Source: Owenia fusiformis
Lineage: Eukaryota > Annelida > Polychaeta > Sabellida > Oweniidae
Length of the DNA stretch: 64,000 nt
NCBI GenBank assembly: GCA_903813345.2
Contig: CAIIXF020000006.1
Coordinates: 38,903,936 to 38,967,935 of the forward strand
Reading direction: 5' to 3'
Part shown: piece by piece, positions 1 through 9,124 of the stretch
Layout: each line of letters starts with the position of its first letter
Position numbering within the stretch: position 1 is the first letter of the stretch
The notes under the pieces: generated by a model
Database searches by the model: none
Told to the model about the DNA's origin: nothing
The model's input: the letters and a program-made list of their open reading frames with translations, nothing else
Made by a program: the position numbers and the translations under genes

Positions 1-362
1 ACAGCATTTTTTACTATTGTGCCCAGCGTATATAGATATAAGATACAATCTATTTAGTGAATTATATAAACTAGGAGTCAACAACTTTTGTGAATTCATA
101 TGTTTCATTTTCGGTGGAGGGAGCGAATATGATCCTGAAATAATGCTTCCATTGCTGGGCACGATATATGAAATGCACAAAAGAAGGGATTACCTTCTTA
201 AATCCTTGTAAATAATAGCATGCTCTGACATATGAGCATATTAATTTTGCTCATCTAACATACATAAACTTGTAGTATTTTTCGTACATTTATTTTTGTA
301 ACATATTTATGTATATGTACTCATCTTGTAGATGGTAAATAAAATAACATAACATAACATAA
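1..362 (+). mobile_element. 3' end of a non-LTR (LINE, CR1/L2-like) retrotransposon
   Basis: The segment encodes the last 64 residues of an open reading frame (17-211), then about 150 bp of AT-rich 3' untranslated sequence, then a polyadenylation-like AATAAA and a short tandem tail of ATAAC/AACAT units (about 340-362). A C-terminal CPxYxxIR...LF motif followed by a 3' tail made of a short tandem repeat is typical of CR1/L2-type LINEs. The 5' part lies outside the window, so target duplications cannot be tested. Confidence 0.6.
17..211 (+). pseudogene. C-terminal fragment of a LINE reverse transcriptase ORF
   Basis: 64 codons open to a TAA stop. The start CPAYIDIRYNLFSELY resembles the cysteine-containing segment found after the reverse transcriptase domain of CR1/L2-type elements, and the end (MHKRRDYLLKSL) resembles the usual basic terminal helix. 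No catalytic part is present in the window. It may be the end of an intact element or a 5'-truncated copy. Confidence 0.5.
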
Positions 363-733
363 AGGCCCCATATAAAGTTTAAACCACTTTGGCTTCTTTG
401 TTGTCTTATCCTATGTTATCAAAGAGTGAAGTGAAACTTTTTAATAATTTCAAAAATGTTTTTTGAAGGACTTTTTGTTCAAAATATCTTGATTTATTTA
501 AAACTAACTTTTAGAGGTCACAGTTATTCTTTAAAGCGATAATCCACACAGATGCATAGCATTTATCCTCACTTGTTTTTTTTGCCGACAAAATCAAGAA
601 AATTGGTTGATACATAAGCGAGCAATGAACTCATCCATGCATGAAAGTGGTTCAGGAAAAGATGCATTTGAAAATTTTATTTCTCATAGAAACCAATGGA
701 AAAATAATATCAAAAAACATAATATATTCATCC
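363..733. other. Non-coding stretch, no recognised feature
   Basis: AT-rich sequence without a convincing ORF. The start (about 361-385, a GGCCCYATRYAAAGTTTAAA motif) recurs at about 28743-28763 in a LAMC1 intron, so part of it may be a dispersed repeat. Confidence 0.4.
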
Positions 734-961
734 TTTTAACAGAGCTGTCAAGTGTCCCGCGAATGGCGGGATTATCCCGCGAATTTGATCAAAATTAGGC
801 TAATTTGCGTGTCCCGCAATGTCCCGCGAAGTCCCGCAAATGTGGCTTTGACCTCCGCGAATTTCCGAAATTGTTGCAATCCCCTATATTGTGATTATCT
901 TATCTTATATAAGAAGCTAAGTTTTTGCACTTTTGAGGAGTAAAGTTTACCTAATTTTAAG

Positions 962-1452
962 GGTTTTGTATAAAAAAACGCCTACCTCATACCCACCTAC
1001 CAACCTACGTGGAACATGATACAGTCATTGAAGGGTTCAATTTTAAAGATTATTAAATCTCAAAATAGCTCAAATTATTAACATTTCTACAATTCCGGCT
1101 TTATTTTATGACTAGACAGATCCATAAATAAAGGCATATGGATGCATTTTAGAATGTAGACCCGAGGGCGCACCAGGGGAATAAATAACTAATGACTGCG
1201 AACATAGGTCCAACAATCCAGATAAGGAAATGAAAGAAAGAAAGTGTGCTAAATTCGATGACCCGAGTGCGAATCGAACCCAGCTGGGATGTAGAAGCAA
1301 TTTGCTATCAAGGGTCGTGCATGCATCTATAATTCATCATAAACTATGATTTAATAAACTAAGATCTTTAAAATTGAACCCTTCAAAGACTGTATCATGT
1401 CCCACGTAAATGGGTAGGTGGATATGAGGTAGGAAGTTTTTTATACAAAGCC
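962..1452. mobile_element. Nested 491-bp long-TIR element (MULE-like MITE)
   Basis: Terminal inverted repeats of about 90 bp: the left arm starts GGTTTTGTATAAAAAAA and the right arm ends TTTTTTATACAAAGCC. A 9-bp direct repeat AATTTTAAG flanks it (953-961 and 1453-1461). The related copy at 4211-5483 has a single AATTTTAAG at the same place (about 4416-4424), the empty site. Long TIRs with a 9-bp duplication suggest the Mutator superfamily. No transposase is encoded. Confidence 0.8.
1255..1345 (-). repeat. tRNA-like (SINE-like) segment inside the nested element
   Basis: Read on the minus strand, the segment contains GGGTTCGATTCGCACTCGGG, close to a tRNA T-arm / Pol III B box, and upstream TAGCAAATTGC resembles an A box. 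It may be a tRNA-derived SINE remnant. No intact cloverleaf or poly-A tail was established. Confidence 0.3.
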
Positions 1453-1654
1453 AATTTTAAGTATCTAGCATGCTGTTGTTTGGTATCAAAATAAAGAGGA
1501 AGGGTTCAACTTTCATTTTAATTACGAAAATAGGTATGTAGGTCACAAATAGTTCCAACGTTGGCCTTTTTACTCCCTGTGTGTGGCCTTCATCTCAGAA
1601 CTGAGCAAATGTTAGCAAACGCGAGTTACAATAAATGGACGCTGATATCTAGAA

Positions 1655-2052
1655 AGGGTTTGGAGAAAAAACAGGGTACCGCGTAATATATCCTCCATGC
1701 TGGGTTCAAACTTGGTACCCGGTACCCGGTCAAAAAAACGGGTACCCAAAAAAACGAAAAATATGAATATATAACATAATTAGATTATGAGAAAACGTGT
1801 AAGATTTGTTTTGAATTTACAAAAATGCATGTAACATCCTTCAAAATTGAGCTAGAAGCTTCAAATGAAAAGCATTTTTTAAGGCTCTTTTCTTCCTCTA
1901 TCGTCATGGCCATATTTTCATTGGTTATGGTCATTGGTTGTATATTCGTATATTTCGTTTTTTGGGTACCCGGTTTTTTCGACCGGGTACCAAGTTTGAA
2001 CCCAGCATGGAGGATTTACTACCCGGTACCCGGTTTTTCTACAAACCCTATC
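1655..2052. mobile_element. Inverted-repeat element rich in GGTACC
   Basis: About 115-bp arms (1655-1770 and about 1938-2052) are reverse complements of each other. They contain GGGTACCCGG motifs, CCTCCATGCTGGGTTCAAAC and ACGAAAAATATGAATATATA-type tracts. A truncated left part occurs in copy B (about 4622-4885), so the element was present before the two host copies diverged. Target duplications are not clear. The 78-codon ORF over it is an accident of the repeat. Confidence 0.65.
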
Positions 2053-2287
2053 GAAAAGTAACCTCATTCCCTATAATTTGATGTAGATTAATCGAACCCC
2101 TATATCATGGGCTTTCAATTGAAAGCCAATGCCTACACTGCTATTTCAATAACGCCGTCCAAGTATTGCAAAAACGTAATGAAAAATCCATGGACCCGGA
2201 AATAAAAAGTGATTGCGTTTTGTGGACGCAGTGCAAGCCATACTCATACAATCAACTTTGGATGAATGATTTGATAAAGATCTTACC

Positions 2288-2398
2288 TTCAGTCTCTTTA
2301 TTTCGTCAGAATCCAATAAATAATTGAAGAAAATTCTATTTCTAAAAGAAATAAAATTTTCTTTCGAAATTTCCTTCCCGGAAGTTGATTTCTGATCG
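2288..2398 (-). other. Exon-like segment inside transposon copy A
   Basis: On the minus strand a pyrimidine-rich tract ending GATCAG (about 2399-2404) precedes an open frame (KSTSGKEISKENFISFRN... ending LLDSDEIKRLK) that stops at AAG followed by a consensus donor GTAAGATC (donor GT at 2286-2287). I do not recognise the peptide. This part of copy A is absent from copy B. It may be a captured exon, part of the original transposon gene, or chance. Confidence 0.25.
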
Positions 2399-3582
2399 AA
2401 ATAGTACAAGGCATGTGATAGGACAAAAATTTATACAATACTCGATTTCCGAGCAGTAATCAGTATGAGTCCTACGATTGGCCGGTAGCTTAAGACCTGA
2501 TTCAAACCATTTTCAATTGGTCAAGTGTGATCACGTGATCATTATTTGAGACTGCATATGCGCAAGAAACTGAACTAAAAAGTTGAACCTCGCGCAGATT
2601 GCCCCTAAACTAAACATGCTAAAGCAAAATCAATAGCAAATTGTTTCGAAATTCGCAAGGAAAAGGTGTTTTAAATGGGAGAATATAAGTTATGATGGTA
2701 TCTGTATCATTCAATGACATACTAGACTTGCAAGAACGCTGATTCAGACTGATAAATAGCAAAAGCAGTGGTACAAAATTTCATCAATTTATTTCATCCA
2801 GTGTAAAAACGTGACTTTTGAATTCCCGGGAACATTTTTTCAAGGGACGCAGTTTTTTGAAGGGAGACGCATTTTTTGAAAATCATTACGTCCAAGGGAC
2901 GCAATTTTGGACAAGCCTACTGAAAACACTGCTACAATATATGAATAGGTTCATTTTAATATATAACATTATGGGGATAAGCGTTTCATAGTTGGTCAAG
3001 ATGCCAGAAGTGCAAAGTATTGTTCCGAATTTTTGAATTTTGTGTTAGATTACGGTACTCACATCTGAAGCATGTTTTTTTGATAAATTACAATAAAGTT
3101 TAATAATATTCCTATGCGTATTTTGTGAAATTGTGTTGACGTTTATTTAAGTTACAATGTAACGGTGCATTATATTTGATTAATCAGTATCTGAAAGTTT
3201 GATTTAAGTACTTTTACACCCTTTAACATTGGTCCCAATCACGCAAATCCCTTGATTCTCCCGGGACATCCTGCAAATTTAGGTGGATGTCCCGCGAAAT
3301 CCCGCAAATTTAGGGCACTTTGTCTAAAAAATCTGTCCCTCTATGAAGTTTTTGGTGGTAAACCTGTTAACTGTCCCGCAATTAGGGTGTTTGTCCCTCG
3401 AATGGTCCCGCGAAATCCCGCAAATTTGATTAAAAAAATTGGCCTATTAGCACAATCACGCAAATCCCTTAAATGTCCCGCGAATTTAGTTGATGTCCCG
3501 CAAAATCCCGCGAATTTTGGGCACTGGGTCTAAAAAATCTGTCCCGCGAGAAAATCTTTGGGGGTTGACAGTACTGTTTTAA

Positions 3583-4000
3583 CCTAGTTAGGCGGTCAAC
3601 ATTGGGGGCCTCAACATTGGTCTATTTTTTTAAGTTTAGCATATTTAGAAAAGATTAGCATTGTTAAAATGTTGCCACCTAAGTGATATCACGATGAGGT
3701 CACTTAGGTTGAAAATATTTTCGATATGCTAAATCCATGCGGTACAAACTCAACGGGGCGTATCGAAACCAAAACGCCCCGCAAAACCGTTAATTTGAAT
3801 TTCAAACCTACCCTTTCTTTGGAGAATCAATGATTGTGAGTCTCTTAGTACACCATTTTTCTTCAAATTTGTTCCATTAAAATTCCTTCACAGAAATACC
3901 TTTCAGTCGAGACATTGCTTTTGTGTACAGAGTCACTCGTTTTAGCGGCGTTTTGGTCCCCAGATGTGAGAAGATGCAAATCTTCAGAAATTTCAACCAA
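3583..4000. other. Non-coding spacer between transposon copies
   Basis: No convincing gene. The motif GGGGCGTATCGAAACC...AACGCCCCGC (about 3755-3785) relates to the GGGGCGTTTTGG tract at 5508-5520 on the other side of copy B. This suggests an older disrupted repeat. Confidence 0.4.
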
Positions 4001-4204
4001 AAGCCTCGATATATAGCTAGTTCTTTTATTATTTCTCCCCTATATTTTTCACAAGGACTCCCATTACAACCCTCCATCCCTGCACATCAACATATTTATT
4101 ACATTAAACGCACCAATTTCCAAATGTCCTACGCATCTTTTCGAAATTAATCGAAACACCCCGTTCTCTTCCAAAACGCCCATTAGATCTATAAACCTTA
4201 TCTA
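4001..4204. repeat. Left arm of an older inverted repeat, split by copy B
   Basis: The segment from AACCAAAAGCCTCGAT to the CCAAAACGCCC tract is the reverse complement of 5490-5863, apart from a small insertion at 5617-5777. Both arms carry CTCCCCTATATTTT, GGACTCCCATTACAACCCTC and an AACATATTTATTACATTAAACGC-like tract. Copy B is inserted near the symmetry centre. Confidence 0.7.
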
Positions 4205-4210
4205 TACACG

Positions 4211-5483
4211 CAGAGCTGTCAAGTGTCCCGCGAATGGCGGGATTATCCCGCGAATTTGATCAAAATTAGGCTAATTCGCGTGTCCTGCAATGTCCCGCAA
4301 AGTCCCGCAAATGTGGCTTTGACCTCCGCGAATTTCCGAAATTGTTGCAATCCCCTATATTGTGATTATCTTATCTTATATAAGAAGCTAAGTTTTTGCA
4401 CTTTTGAGAAGTTTACCTAATTTTAAGTACCTAGCATATGCTGTTGTTTGGTATCAAAATAAAGGGGAAGGGTTTAACTTTCATTTTAATTACGAAAATA
4501 GGGACGTAGGTCACAAATAGTTCCAACGTTGGCCTTTTTACTACCCGTGTGGCCTTCATCTCAGAACTGAGCAAATGTTAGCAAACCCGAGTTACAATAA
4601 ATGGACGCTGATATCTAGAAAGGTTTGTAGAAAAAACAGGGTACCGGGTAGTAAATCCTCCATGCTGGGTTCAAACTTGGTACCCGGTCAAAAAACGGGC
4701 ACCCAAAAAACGAAAAATACGAATATATAACAATTAGATTATGAGAAAGCTTGTAAGATTTGTTGTGAATTTACAAAAATGTATGTAACATCCTTCAAAA
4801 TTGAGCTAGAAGCTTCAAATAAAAAGCATATTTTAAGGCTCTTTTCTTCCTCTATCGTCATGGCCATATTTTCATTGGTTATGGGGGGGGGGGGGGTGCA
4901 CCATCGCACCCTCTTCTGGCTACGCCTATGACATTGTAAGACATAACAATTTACAATTCAGTGGACATTTTGTCGAAAATTGGGATAACTTAAATTATGA
5001 TTAATAATCAAAATCTTACACGTTGAATCATGTAAATTAACACACGTCACCTCTCTGCTAAAGCAACGAGGTGCATTATATTTGATTAATCAGTATCTGA
5101 AAGTTTGATTTAAGTACTTTTACACGCTTTTACATTAGTCCCATTCACGCAAATCCCTTGAATGTCCCGGGACATCCTGCAAATTTAGGTGGATGTCCCG
5201 CGAAATCCCGCAAATTTAGGGCGCTTTGTCTAAAAAATCTGTCCCTATATTAAGTTTTTGGTGGTACACCTGTCAACTGTCCCGCAATTAGGGTGTTTGT
5301 CCCTCGAATGGTCCTGCGAATTTGATAAAAAAAAATTGGCCTATTAGCGCAATCACGCAAATCCCTTAAATGTCCCGCGAAATCCCGCAAATTTAGTAGA
5401 TGTCCCGCAAAATCCCACAAATTTTGGGCACTGGGTCTAAAAAATCTGTCCCGCGAGAAAATCTTTAGGGGTTGACAGTACTG
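4211..5483. mobile_element. DNA transposon with CCCGC subterminal repeats, copy B
   Basis: Same ends as copy A (CAGAGCTGTCAA... / ...TTGACAGTACTG), flanked by the 6-bp direct repeat TACACG (4205-4210 and 5484-5489). 4211-4885 matches copy A 740-1930 minus the 491-bp insertion, and 5070-5483 matches 3165-3576. The middle differs: a G12 tract (about 4885-4896) and about 170 bp of unrelated sequence replace roughly 1.2 kb of copy A, so copy B is an internal-deletion derivative. No ORF encodes a transposase. Confidence 0.78.
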
Positions 5484-5489
5484 TACACG

Positions 5490-5863
5490 TTTGTAGTCAT
5501 AGAATCTGCGGGGCGTTTTGGAAGACAACGGGGTGTTTTGGTCAATTTCGAACAGAATTGCGAGGACTTTTTTTTAAATTGTTGCGTTTAATGTAATATA
5601 AATATGTTGATGAAGCCACCAGCGGATATAGACGGGGGCGTGGGTCCCCCCCCCCTAAAAAGTCGGAAAATTCGTGTTTTTTCTCATTGCTTTTTACAAA
5701 ATTTGAATATTTTTTTTTATTCGCTCACAGTTATCATCACACGCCCCCCTAACACAAAATCCTGGGTCCGCCCCTGGAAGCGATGGAGGGTTGTAATGGG
5801 AGTCCTTGTCCAAAATATAGGGGAGAATAATAAAAGAACTGGCGATCGAGGCTTTTGGTTGTG
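5490..5863. repeat. Right arm of the older inverted repeat
   Basis: Reverse complement of 4001-4204 in the shared parts, interrupted by a 161-bp insertion (5617-5777). Arm identity looks high by eye, including CTCCCCTATATTTT and AGGCTTTTGGTT. Confidence 0.68.
5617..5777. mobile_element. Small C-run MITE of the 'CCGCCCCTGG' family
   Basis: The insertion starts CACCAGCGGATATAGACG and ends GGGTCCGCCCCTGG, with long C runs near both ends. It interrupts an arm that is continuous in the opposite copy (about 4063-4090). A 4-bp repeat AAGC flanks it (5613-5616 and 5778-5781). Similar ends occur near 47568, 56952-57112 and 60340-60356. Confidence 0.5.
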
Positions 5864-7200
5864 ACAAACACAGTAACTGTTAGCTTGAAAAGATTTGAAA
5901 TTCCCTCCAAAGACAAGTCTTAGACTTGTTCAGCCATTTTGGGAGAAGATAAATTGTATGCATTTTTAATAATCAAATGTGACATAGACCAAGTCTGCTT
6001 TTTTGCTGATTTATAACATATCGAGTCACCGGATTTCAAAATAATATAGAATAATAATAAAGCACCAGAAAATGAGGTGAATCGCAGATATAGATCTCTA
6101 AATACAAAAACTTTTCTTACCTTCAAATTTGGTTCAAAATCTAGGTCAACTTCAATACCAGAAAAACTAGTCAATCAACAATATTTAATTTGTATAATTG
6201 GAGTCTACTTATGTTCTGTAGATCATTTAATCCAACACATAAGATTATAATTGCTTTTAAAAACTATACCATACTGGACTATATAATATACTATTCGGGG
6301 AAAATAAGTTAAAATGTTACAAATAAGTTGTTCGATTAGTTATTCATGTGATCCGGGTATTTTCAAAATGTCAGCCTCCATGTTTTGATTGTTCAAAAAA
6401 CGAATTTTGATAAGGTAGGTATATCGTGTTCATATGTCCAAATGTTTCACTACTATTATTAAATACATTTTTGCCATATCCGTATATTGACTGTGAAGCA
6501 ATATCTACTGTAATATCTACTGATCATTTAGTTCGCATCTACCAAATACTGTCATTGTTGTTCAACTCATTCATGTCCATTCACCCAGTCAGGGATTTCT
6601 CTTCAAATCTTTGAAGCCAATGCTTTTCGGTATTTCATACATGTAAGCTTATAGTAAATCAATATTGCTGACTATTTTATTTCTTCATCACAGACATCTT
6701 GTATCGGCAGATAACAGCTTCGTCCCGAAAAAATAGTTGAGTTCTATCATGGGCTCTACCACCTTGGGCTTTCAATCCGATTGAATGCCCATGGTGCCAT
6801 GGAAGGAATTAACCAAAACTTCCACATTTTAAAGAATCTCAGATTTTCATGAAAATCACTCAGAATTACCAGAATCACATTTTTACTGTTGCGAAATATT
6901 TGTACTTGTTGAGTGTCTGTTTATGGCCAGCAATCAATCATATTATTGAGTACAAGTACAATTTCACCATAAAATTCTAGACTGTATCCTTCGTCTGAAT
7001 AAATTCAGACTGTAAGTCACCTATTGTAAAATGTGGTGTTGTATAAATGTTACAAATAAGTTTGCTTAATGATAAAATGATTACCTTATAAAGAACTTAC
7101 AATATTATTTTTTCATATATTGTCCTCTTACTGAAGATATTCATAAAATGTACAGACGCTTCTTGTAGCGAAGCCATTGATTAGGTCAAGCCATTTTGGC
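5864..7200. other. AT-rich non-coding stretch upstream of ZZZ3
   Basis: No recognisable gene. A minus-strand open segment of about 46 nt near 6123-6168 ends in a consensus donor (AAG followed by GTAAGAAAAG), and a preceding CTAG could act as acceptor, but it is too short to support an exon. A GGGCTTTCAA...TTGAATGCCC imperfect palindrome lies at 6767-6788. Confidence 0.4.
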
Positions 7201-7538
7201 AATGCCAATTCTCACGATAAACGAGATTTAGCCAGTGACGTCAGTCTATTTGTAAACAAATAACACGTGGAGCGGACGGAGCAACATTACGGAAGCGTAT
7301 TGATAAATTCCATTTATGAGGGAATTTATTAGATCTAGTCATTTATTATCATTATCCCGATTAATTTTCGTCATTTATAGTAAATAGAGCGGAAATATTC
7401 ATGAAGAAGGCCGAGGTAATCAAGTGGTCATGTGTTGTCAAAGTTCAAAAATTTGCATATCTCGTTTGGATCTCGTGAACTCAAACGTCCTTGACATTGA
7501 TTTCGCGATCTACTTATGAACACATCCTGAAGTTTTGG
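7200..7538 (+). promoter_or_regulatory. Candidate ZZZ3 promoter and non-coding first exon
   Basis: The ZZZ3 start codon lies directly after a splice acceptor, so at least one upstream non-coding exon is required. A stretch that is less AT-rich than its surroundings (AACACGTGGAGCGGACGGAG, about 7260-7280) is followed by sequence ending in a consensus donor TTTTG|GTGAGTC (GT at 7539-7540). CACGTG at about 7263 is an E-box. No TATA box is obvious. Transcript evidence would be needed; the exon's 5' boundary is unknown. Confidence 0.35.
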
Positions 7539-8634
7539 TGAGTCTGAACATTTCATTATTTTATATCAACTTGTACCCGCCTTATACAAATATTTTTGCT
7601 TCTAGTTTAAGATGAACATCTCTTCAACATATTCACCAATTTTCAAGGTGAACATTCTTGTAATAAACGAGAAATTTATGTGCACAAAATATCGCCGAGA
7701 TTTCCATGCCAGGGGTATCAATCATAACAGACCGAATATTATATTCGGTCTGTTGGATACATACTACATAAAATTCCATCCCCATTCCATCACTTAAAAG
7801 TTTCCTAAAGCAATCAGTATTGGTTGTTGAATTTCCGCTAATACAATGGGATTTTAAATTATACGTATGACAGATCAGTCAAAAATGGATAGATTCAGCA
7901 TGAAGAAATTGAATTTCAACATTCCTCCTCATAATCTGTAGAGATCGTTAAATAAAGCAATTTTCAGATTTTTTACATGGTCATTTACATAGATTTTTCC
8001 AAACATCATATAAATACTATCATCCATTCATACAGTAGCAAGCTGTAATTTTGGTAAACATAAATCACATCCGCGTCGCCACATAAAAACCACAGAATTT
8101 TGCTTCACAAAATATGCAGAATTTGATTTTTTCACATGGAATTTTCACCATGAAATTTTCAACCACCTCATCTCATATTTGACATCTTAGACAGTCATTT
8201 TTCATCAGAAACTGGTGTTTATGAGGATTTCAGAGGGGAAATGTGAAATCAGTTTAAAATTCATAAACTTCTGGCTTTTGCACTTAAATATTACGTCTTT
8301 GTATGTCACAAAATTTGAATTCCCTGCAATTTTATAATTGCAGATGAAACCATTGCTTGTAGAATTTATTGCAGAATTCAGGATTCCGTGCAGAATTTGC
8401 CATTTGGCGCAGAAGTCGACTTTTTCATGCAGAATTTTGGAGCAGAATTTGCATTTTTCTCATGCAGAAAACTAGGATGTGTGCCTTAAAATTTTTTATT
8501 TCACATGCAAATTTATTTTATTTAGTAAATGAAATAAATGCATGTGAAATAAAATTGTTTTAAGTCCATGCCTCACCTGAGCGTATGCATCATAGAGAAA
8601 ATTTGGCACTTGCATTTGATTTTACATTTTCCAG
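7539..8634 (+). other. Probable ZZZ3 intron 1
   Basis: Non-coding AT-rich sequence between the candidate first exon and the first coding exon. It holds a perfect 29-bp hairpin (7726-7754) and a hairpin-like repeat with TTTCACATGCA / TGCATGTGAAA ends (about 8499-8552). Confidence 0.4.
7726..7754. repeat. Perfect 14-bp-stem palindrome
   Basis: AACAGACCGAATAT and ATATTCGGTCTGTT are exact reverse complements around a single T. It lies in the presumed ZZZ3 intron 1. Its function is unknown; it could be a MITE relic or a binding site for a dimer. Confidence 0.7.
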
Positions 8635-9124
8635 ATGGCAAGTGGAGTTTCAATCAAGACTGAACCAATGGAGTCGATGTCAGATGACATCAATAATAGT
8701 TTGGCAACAGCTACTGTAGTAAAGGATTCCACGAACATGTTGGAAGATCTGGAAGACTCTACGTATTACTTTGAAACAGATCACCTTGCTTTAAAAGATA
8801 ACGCAGATTATCGGAGACTCCTCCGTAATATATCTCTTCTTGAATCTCAACGTCAACAGTCGATTAAAGACTTAGACCGCATTATTGACATTAAAGAGGA
8901 AGCACTGAAAGACCCAATCGAGTTTGTACAAAAATTACAGAGGAAAGCAGATGTTGGTCTCCCGCCAAAACGTAAGATAGCGGAATTGCCCGAGATTGAC
9001 TGGGCCCAGTATACTAAGGTAGTCGAGGGGCTAGGGGCCACTAGGCACAAGACACGGGGCAAAAAAGGAGACCACAGCCATAGCCTTGCCGCAACGTTAC
9101 AGGGGACGAATAAATCTTTATTGG
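8635..9124 (+). CDS. ZZZ3: ZZZ3 coding exon 1 (N-terminal region)
   Basis: ATG at 8635 directly follows acceptor TTTTCCAG. Residues 1-163 plus one base; donor GTATGT at 9125. Contains [18 protein letters not shown] and a helical part ([19 protein letters not shown]) matching the conserved ZZZ3 helical segment before the SANT domain. Confidence 0.92.

Larger units (their letters stand above)
740..3576. mobile_element. DNA transposon with CCCGC subterminal repeats, copy A
   Basis: Left end CAGAGCTGTCAA and right end TTGACAGTACTG form imperfect terminal inverted repeats, flanked on both sides by the 6-bp direct repeat TTTTAA (734-739 and 3577-3582). Both subterminal regions (about 752-870 and 3237-3550) are packed with TGTCCCGCGAAAT / CCCGCAAATTT motifs. 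The right end holds two tandem versions of the terminal unit (about 3237-3383 and 3450-3576). No transposase ORF was found, so it is non-autonomous. It contains nested insertions (962-1452 and 1655-2052). The superfamily is unclear; a 6-bp duplication would fit Dada- or IS3EU-type elements, but that is inference. Confidence 0.75.

Noticed and set aside
1825-2061. 78-codon plus-strand ORF with hydrophobic segments
   Set aside because: It lies over the GGTACC inverted-repeat element, and the related copy is truncated.
3252-3533. Cysteine/proline-rich 93-codon ORF (CPANL repeats)
   Set aside because: It is a translation of the CCCGCAAATTT subterminal repeats of transposon copy A; the minus-strand equivalent at 5250-5528 is the same artefact.
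6123-6168. Short minus-strand exon-like segment with a good donor
   Set aside because: About 46 nt with a weak acceptor and no homology; insufficient to call a gene.
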